The translations under genes were made by a program, and so were the position numbers. 64,000 nt of DNA. Source: an uncultured Myxococcales bacterium. Its GTDB lineage: Bacteria > Myxococcota_A > UBA9042 > DTJE01. The DNA is taken from NCBI GenBank assembly GCA_903847405.1, contig CAINDP010000034.1, positions 1 through 64,000 on the forward strand, given 5' to 3'. This document shows, piece by piece, positions 58,365 through 64,000 of the stretch. Numbering within the stretch: the stretch's first letter is position 1; every line of letters starts with the position of its first letter. The notes under the pieces were generated by a model. It worked only from the letters and a program-made list of their open reading frames with translations. It made no database searches and had not been told where the DNA came from.

Positions 58365-59221
58365 CACGGCGTCTTCACGCAGGCGGTAGTGATGCCCACG
58401 TCCGCGCAGGTCGCGCCCTCGGGGCATGGCGTCCCGGCGGGATCGCACACGATCGGCAGGCAGACCTCGGTGGGCGCGATGCAGAACAATCCGGGCGGGC
58501 AGTATTCCCGGCAGAAGTGCTGGGGCGACGCGCAGTCCTGTGCCGATGCGCACCGCTGCCCGAGGCCGACCAGGGGCGGGGTCAACCGGGCGCACACCTT
58601 CATCGTGGACCCGCTGGACTTCAGGTCATAGGGAAAGCAGACCGCCCCCTCGGGGCACGCGTCGTTCGTCCCGCAGGGCTTCGGGATGCAGATCGGCTCG
58701 TTGCACCCGGGAGCCGGGGCGATGCAGAACAAGGCGACTTCGCAGAAGTACTCCTGGCCGCAGTCCGCGTCCGCCACGCACGGCGCCAGGAACCCGCCCA
58801 ACGCGGGCACCGGCGACACGTCGGTCCCCGGGTCGAACGGAGCGATCGCGATGATGTCCGGCGGCGCATCGGACGGCCCCGGGTCGAACGGCGCGATGGC
58901 GATCATCTCGGGCGGCAGGTCGCCGGGTCCCGGATCGAACGGGGCGATCGCGATCATCTCGGGCCAGGCGTCGATGGGCCCCGGGTCGAACGGCGGGGCG
59001 ATGGCGATGATTTCGGGATCCACCCAGCCGTCGGGCATGTCGGGGCGGTCGGCCACGATGTCCGCGGGAGCGTCGGCCATATCCTTGCCGTCGTCCTTCG
59101 CGCACCCGGTCAGCCCCAGGGGCGCCAGGATCATCAGCGCCCCGCCCGTGTACATCCGCCGGCGGTCCATCCACCGGGGACGACGCGATGCCTGCGCGGA
59201 ACACTCCCCGTGCTTCGCCAT
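58364..59221 (-). CDS. Cys-rich lipoprotein with 17-aa tandem repeats
   Basis: Lipobox LGLTGC; four copies of (E/D)(M/I)IAIAPFDPGPxDxPP; CVADADCGQEYFC etc. Confidence 0.75.
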   Translation of the reverse strand: MAKHGECSAQASRRPRWMDRRRMYTGGALMILAPLGLTGCAKDDGKDMADAPADIVADRPDMPDGWVDPEIIAIAPPFDPGPIDAWPEMIAIAPFDPGPGDLPPEMIAIAPFDPGPSDAPPDIIAIAPFDPGTDVSPVPALGGFLAPCVADADCGQEYFCEVALFCIAPAPGCNEPICIPKPCGTNDACPEGAVCFPYDLKSSGSTMKVCARLTPPLVGLGQRCASAQDCASPQHFCREYCPPGLFCIAPTEVCLPIVCDPAGTPCPEGATCADVGITTACVKTP

Positions 59222-59255
59222 GATCCCTGCCTCGCCGAAATCCACGTCCATCATA

Positions 59256-59288
59256 CGAAAAATGGGGGGACAGAGTCCACGTTTCCGG
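59256..59288. repeat. REP-like element variant (GAAAAATGGGGGGACAGAGTCCACGTTTCCGG)
   Basis: GGGGACAGAGTCC variant of the GGGGACAGACACC core; between divergent genes. Confidence 0.5.
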
Positions 59289-59321
59289 CTACCTTCGCCC
59301 CAACACCCGGAGGCACCCGAC

Positions 59322-60026
59322 ATGCCGCGCGCGAATGGACGCCCCCTCGATCAGTTGCGAGAAGTCCGCATCATCACCGGCGTCCAGAAGGACCCCTGGG
59401 GATCGGTGCAGATCGCCTTCGAAGATACCGTCGTCCTGGTTGCGGCCACGGTCGCCGAGCAGGTCCCTCCGTGGCTGAAGGGCAAGGGACGCGGCTGGAT
59501 CACGGCCGAGTACTCCATGCTCCCGGGCTCGACGCCGGGCCGCCAGGGCCGCGTCCAGAAGGGTCGCTCGGAAGAAATCCAGCGCCTGGTCGGCCGCTCC
59601 CTGCGCGCCATGGTGGACCTGACGGCCCTGGGCGAACGCCTGATCACGGTGGACTGCGACGTGATCCAGGCCGACGCCGGAACGCGCTGCGCCGCGATCA
59701 CCGGGGGATGCGTGGCCGTGGAACTGGCGATCGCCCGCCTGCTGAAGGAGGGCCTCCTGACAGCCTCGCCCGTCCGGCGCCGCGTCTGCGCCGTGTCCTG
59801 CACCGTGACCGACGGGGTCCCCATGCTGGACCCGGACTACTCGGAAGACCACCGCGCCGACGTGGACGCGAACTTCGTGTTCTGCGACGACGGGCGCCTG
59901 GTGGAAATCCAGGGGACGGCAGAGGGCGAACCCTTTGACACCCCGACCCTGGAAGCCCTGCTGCGCCTGGCCCGGCAAGGCGCCGACACGCTGTTCCAGA
60001 TCCAGAAGAACACGATCGGCCGGTGA
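59322..60026 (+). CDS. rph: Ribonuclease PH
   Basis: MPRANGRPLDQLREVRI, GWITAEYSMLPGSTPGRQGR, DLTALGERLITVDCDVIQADAGTRCAAITG. Confidence 0.98.
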   Translation: MPRANGRPLDQLREVRIITGVQKDPWGSVQIAFEDTVVLVAATVAEQVPPWLKGKGRGWITAEYSMLPGSTPGRQGRVQKGRSEEIQRLVGRSLRAMVDLTALGERLITVDCDVIQADAGTRCAAITGGCVAVELAIARLLKEGLLTASPVRRRVCAVSCTVTDGVPMLDPDYSEDHRADVDANFVFCDDGRLVEIQGTAEGEPFDTPTLEALLRLARQGADTLFQIQKNTIGR

Positions 60027-60129
60027 TCGGCCCCCGAGGACTGGCAGGAACCGGCGCGAGGATCAGGTATAATGCCGCCGGTCCGGCCCCCGCTGTTGAC
60101 GGATGGGGCCGGCATCGGACGGAGGCTGG

Positions 60130-61227
60130 ATGTCTGGCGTGTTGAAGCGGTCGATCGTCGAGGGAATCCAGGCCGTCTGCCTGCCTTCGCCCGGCGGCGA
60201 GGAATGGTTCGTGTCGGCGGATGCCCCGCACGGGGGCGACGCAGGCACGCTGCAGCAGTCGGCCCGGGGATTCCTGGGCGCCCACGGGCTGAAGGCCGTC
60301 GCCGGCCTGGCGTTCGGCGCCTGTGACGCGGGTCGTCCCGCGGACGGGCTCCCGTGGCCCGTGACGTGGGCCGGCGCGGACGGCGGCGTGGTATCCCCGG
60401 CGACCGGGATCCAGGTCCATGCGGTCACCGGGCTGACGATGGAACCGGTGGTCCTGGACGGCCTGGTGGTGGGCCACGTGGTGGACGCCCCGGACGCGCG
60501 CTGGTGCGTCCTGTCGGGGGTCGGCCCGGCCGACGGATCCGCCGATCGCGCGACGCAGGCCCGCAGCGTCTTCGAGCGCCTGGAAGCCACGCTGGCATCG
60601 GCCGGGCTGGGGCTGCCGGACCTCGCCCGGACCTGGCTGTACCTGGATCGGATCCTCGAGTGGTACGACGACTTCAACCGCGTCCGCACCGAATTCTTCA
60701 CCCAGCGCGGCGTTTTCGACGGCCTGGTTCCGGCCAGCACGGGCATCGGCGCCGGCAACCCGCAGGGGTACGCGATGGTGGCCGGCGCCCTGGCCATCCG
60801 CCCCCGCAACGGCAGCGTCGCCGTCGTCGAGGTGGCCTCGCCGCTGCAGTGCACGGCCCGGGCCTACCGCAGCTCGTTCAGCCGCGCGGTCGAAATCCGG
60901 CGCCCCGGCATCCGGCGGCTGCTGGTCTCCGGCACGGCCAGCATCGCCCCCGACGGGGCTACCGCCTGGCCCACCGACGTCCGCAAGCAGGTCGACCTGA
61001 CCCTGGACGTGGTGGAAGGAATCCTGCAATCCCGCCAGATGGGCTGGGCGGACATCACCCGCTCGGTCGCGTACTTCCCGGACCTGGCGAACGCGCACCA
61101 CCTGGACGCCGCCCTGCGGGAACGGGGGATTGCCGCGATGCCGTTGACCCTGGCGAAGGGCGACGTATGCCGGGACGACCTGCTGTTCGAACTGGAGGCC
61201 GACGCGGCTGTGGTCGCAGGCCTCTGA
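60130..61227 (+). CDS. FkbO/Hyg5-type chorismatase-like protein
   Basis: LARTWLYLDRILEWYDDFNRVRTEFFTQRGVFDGLVPASTGIGAGNPQG and RRLLVSGTASIAPDG; RidA-like fold signatures; GGAGG before ATG, TATAAT at 60068. Confidence 0.75.
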   Translation: MSGVLKRSIVEGIQAVCLPSPGGEEWFVSADAPHGGDAGTLQQSARGFLGAHGLKAVAGLAFGACDAGRPADGLPWPVTWAGADGGVVSPATGIQVHAVTGLTMEPVVLDGLVVGHVVDAPDARWCVLSGVGPADGSADRATQARSVFERLEATLASAGLGLPDLARTWLYLDRILEWYDDFNRVRTEFFTQRGVFDGLVPASTGIGAGNPQGYAMVAGALAIRPRNGSVAVVEVASPLQCTARAYRSSFSRAVEIRRPGIRRLLVSGTASIAPDGATAWPTDVRKQVDLTLDVVEGILQSRQMGWADITRSVAYFPDLANAHHLDAALRERGIAAMPLTLAKGDVCRDDLLFELEADAAVVAGL

Positions 61228-61308
61228 CCCCGTCACCCCCATCGGATCGATTCACCCGCAACGCCCGTCACGGCACAACCGACCCATCACCCGTCCATCC
61301 ACGGAATC

Positions 61309-63381
61309 CTAGAAAGGGGTGACCACGGTCGGAGGCGGCTGCTGGGGCGGCGGAGGCGGAGGCGGCGGCGGCGGCACGGGCGGCGGCGGCGGCGGCGGCG
61401 GCGCCGGGTCGAACAGGGGCATGAAGTAGACCATTTCCGACGTCACGACCGGCGGGGTCGTGACGGTGCCCGGCGGGTAGACCCAGTCCAGGAACTCCTG
61501 GTTCAACTTGCGGTACATCCAGTAGGACTCGATGCGCAGTTCGGTCACGCCCGGAGGCAGCACGAACGCGTAGTCGTCCTCGGTCACGCGGTGGAACTCG
61601 ATCGCCCGGGTGACGATCTTTTCCTTGATCTGCCAGACGCGGTCGCGGTCGACCGGCTTGCCGTCCTCGCCCATCATGTACCCGCCCATCCGGTGGGCCT
61701 CCGGGTCGATCGCGTGGCCCGCCCCGATTTCCCCGACGTTGAACAGGACGTTCCCCGCCTGATCGGTCACCTTCACCTTCTGCCAGGCCTCGATCAGGTC
61801 CAGGGGCCCGCCGGGGAACAGGTGATCGACGGTCGCGTTGATCGTCAGGATCCGGAACTTGAACTCGGCGCCGACGACCGGGTCCGACATGGGCATCGCC
61901 TTCTGGACGATCCACAGCATCCGGTTCTTGGCCAGGTCGCGGGGCTCCCAGAAACTGCCCCAGCCCTCCAGTTGCACCGGCAGCAGTCCCCGGCTGAACT
62001 TCTGGAAGATTTCAACCACGTCCGGCTGCCCCAGCACCGTCGGCATGATCGAGTTGGTTCCCGGGAAGATGTGGTTCATTTCCTTGCTGTTCAGGCCCAA
62101 CTGGTCCCGCGGCTGCATGTGGCAGTGGATGCACTTCGGCTTCACCAGCGGGGTGTCCTTGGTCGGCTTGATCTGCAGGCGATGGCAGGCCTGGCAGTAC
62201 TCGTCCTCGAAGTACAGCGGCTTGCGGAACACCCGGGCGTGGCCGAAGGGGTTCAGTTCGATCAGCCGGCGGTTCAGGGGCCCGATCGCGTCGCGCCCGC
62301 CCTCGTCGAACATCCGCAGGTGGTTCAGGTCCAGTTTGACCGTGATGTCGCTCTTGCGCGGATCCTCCCAGGGACGGACCGAGTCGATCTGGTGGCAGAA
62401 GGTGCAGGAGTAGTTGATTTCGGTGAAGGCGCCCGACAGCTTCTTGGTGCGGTCGAACATCATCCGGGGGTAGTGGCAGCCCCCGCAGGTGATCTGGTTG
62501 TGCTCGCCGATTTCCGACGCCAGCAGCGCGACGTTCTTCTGCAGGTACGTCGTGTGCATCGAGCGCCCGTGCGCCGATTTCGTCAGGTCGCTGAGGAGGT
62601 TCGGATGGCATCCGGCGCCGTCGCCGCAACTGTCGGTGCGGGTGGCCAGGTCCGGCTCGTTGAAATCCTTGGGCAGGATGTCCTGCTCATCGGGACCGCG
62701 ACGCTCGATCGCGAACGTCGACAGGTGGAAACGGTACAGCGGCGATTCGGGGCGGTTGACCAGGTCCAGGCCCAGGATCAGGACCAGAAGGACCGCGACC
62801 GAAATCCAGATCCTGCGGTTGGCGGCGAAGACCGGCGCGGGCGCGGGAACGTCCGCCCCGCCCGCCGACTTCGAGGCCCGCCAGTCCGCGAACGCCCAGG
62901 CGATCAGAACCGGCACGAACACGAATCCCGCCGCACGGTGCAGGACCAGCACGCCCTCCAGGCCGCGCCCGCCCAGCGCGATGCCGAACAGCGTTCCGGT
63001 GACCGCCATGACCGTGAAGGTGTAAAGGGTGACGAGGTCCAGGAACCGGGCCAGCGGCCTGCGGTGCCGGATCGCCAGGAACAGCGGCCACGCGCCCAGC
63101 ACCAGCATGTTCCCCATCAAGGACGGCCAGCGTGCCGACGCGCCCGTGAACACGGCGGTCGTGACGAGGGCCGGAAGGACCGCCCGCAACCCCAGGTCGC
63201 GCGTGGTTTCCGGCGTGCGCCGGACCAGCAGCCGGGCCACGAAGGGTATCGAGGCCAGGATCCCGACCAGGGGGTGGAACAGCAGGTTTGCCTTGTAGAC
63301 CAGCGTCCAGGACTCGGAAAACAGGACCCAGAAGCCCGTGACGATCGCCAGGAACATGAGCGGTCCGCTGCGCCTGGTCAT
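61309..63381 (-). CDS. Membrane-anchored multiheme c-type cytochrome with polyproline C-terminus
   Basis: N-terminal TMs; CGGCH, CTFCH, CQACH, CIHCH and atypical CGDGAGCH; C-terminal PPPPPPPPVPPPPPPPPPPQQPPP. Confidence 0.85.
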   Translation of the reverse strand: MTRRSGPLMFLAIVTGFWVLFSESWTLVYKANLLFHPLVGILASIPFVARLLVRRTPETTRDLGLRAVLPALVTTAVFTGASARWPSLMGNMLVLGAWPLFLAIRHRRPLARFLDLVTLYTFTVMAVTGTLFGIALGGRGLEGVLVLHRAAGFVFVPVLIAWAFADWRASKSAGGADVPAPAPVFAANRRIWISVAVLLVLILGLDLVNRPESPLYRFHLSTFAIERRGPDEQDILPKDFNEPDLATRTDSCGDGAGCHPNLLSDLTKSAHGRSMHTTYLQKNVALLASEIGEHNQITCGGCHYPRMMFDRTKKLSGAFTEINYSCTFCHQIDSVRPWEDPRKSDITVKLDLNHLRMFDEGGRDAIGPLNRRLIELNPFGHARVFRKPLYFEDEYCQACHRLQIKPTKDTPLVKPKCIHCHMQPRDQLGLNSKEMNHIFPGTNSIMPTVLGQPDVVEIFQKFSRGLLPVQLEGWGSFWEPRDLAKNRMLWIVQKAMPMSDPVVGAEFKFRILTINATVDHLFPGGPLDLIEAWQKVKVTDQAGNVLFNVGEIGAGHAIDPEAHRMGGYMMGEDGKPVDRDRVWQIKEKIVTRAIEFHRVTEDDYAFVLPPGVTELRIESYWMYRKLNQEFLDWVYPPGTVTTPPVVTSEMVYFMPLFDPAPPPPPPPPVPPPPPPPPPPQQPPPTVVTPF

Positions 63382-63989
63382 GCGTCCTGACTCCCTGCCC
63401 GACGGAACGAGGCCGCCACGGCGATCAGCGAGATCCCGGCCGCGATCATCGCGAGCCCGGAATACCCCACCAGAAGGATCGGGGGCTTGAAGCAGAACAG
63501 CGAGAAGCCGCCACCCAGCAGCCACCAGGCCAGGGCGACGTGCTGCAGTTCCTCCTTGACCCGGGCCAGCACGGTGGAAAGGGCCATCCCCGCCCCGAGG
63601 CCCGCGGCCAGCGGAGCGACATTGACCCACTGCGAACGGTGCAGTCCGTACAGGGCGGCAAGCCCGCCCGCGAACAGCACGGCCGCCAGCGCCGCCACGA
63701 TCGGCGAGCGGGCCCAGCGTCCGACGGCCAGGAAACCGATGGCGGTGCCCGCGACGAAGACCATTTCCAGGACGTTCCACGACGGTATCCCGAAGGGCGC
63801 GAGGATCAGCGCGTTGTGGCAGGCGAAGATGGTTTCGGCAAGGCCGGCCGCCAGCCCGGCCCCTGCGGCAGCCGCGCCCCACCCCAGGCCGACGCCGTTG
63901 CGGGCCCGGGTGCGACGGACGAAGGACCGGATGACCAGCAGGAACAGGGCCGACAGCCCCAGGTGGATGAACCCGATCGTCCGCTGCAT
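63378..63989 (-). CDS. Polytopic membrane protein of unknown function
   Basis: 203 aa, about six hydrophobic segments; stop overlaps the cytochrome start. Confidence 0.6.
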   Translation of the reverse strand: MQRTIGFIHLGLSALFLLVIRSFVRRTRARNGVGLGWGAAAAGAGLAAGLAETIFACHNALILAPFGIPSWNVLEMVFVAGTAIGFLAVGRWARSPIVAALAAVLFAGGLAALYGLHRSQWVNVAPLAAGLGAGMALSTVLARVKEELQHVALAWWLLGGGFSLFCFKPPILLVGYSGLAMIAAGISLIAVAASFRRAGSQDA

Positions 63990-64000
63990 CGAGTTCTGCA

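Noticed and set aside
1-64000. tRNA or rRNA genes
   Set aside because: None recognised by eye; a tRNAscan-SE/barrnap run would be needed to exclude them.

Overview
A high-GC 64 kb window, probably chromosomal and Myxococcota-like. That lineage call is an inference from MYXO-CTERM-like tails, Cys-rich lipoproteins and the CDDGxxCTxDxC repeat style; no rRNA was seen. About 43 CDS can be supported. They are mostly ordinary housekeeping genes: POT/MFS transporter, HolA-like protein, MarR/HlyD/ABC efflux cluster, PrpC/PrpD-like pair, FGGY kinase, HrpB helicase, acetyl-CoA hydrolase/transferase, PPi-type PFK, TatD, class A PBP, FolD, GcvT/GcvH/GcvPA, RibA, RNase PH. The most interesting parts are: (1) a non-canonical Pel-type exopolysaccharide locus at about 23.0-33.1 kb (optionally to 35.6 kb), ordered BcsB-like, DUF2194/PelA-deacetylase-like, PelD, PelE, PelF, PelG, with no recognisable PelB/PelC or PelA hydrolase domain; (2) a 1694-aa lipoprotein made of about 55 four-Cys repeats; (3) a family of short palindromic REP/MITE-like elements (core GGTGTCTGTCCCCATTTTCC), three of which abut a TAG stop codon directly; (4) a GC-rich intergenic repeat cluster at 54.66-55.30 kb; (5) a FkbO/Hyg5-type chorismatase-like gene; (6) a membrane-anchored multiheme cytochrome with an atypical CX5CH motif. 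Many very long ORFs in the track are GC-rich or repeat-driven artefacts and were rejected. All functional calls come from reading the sequence; no searches were run.
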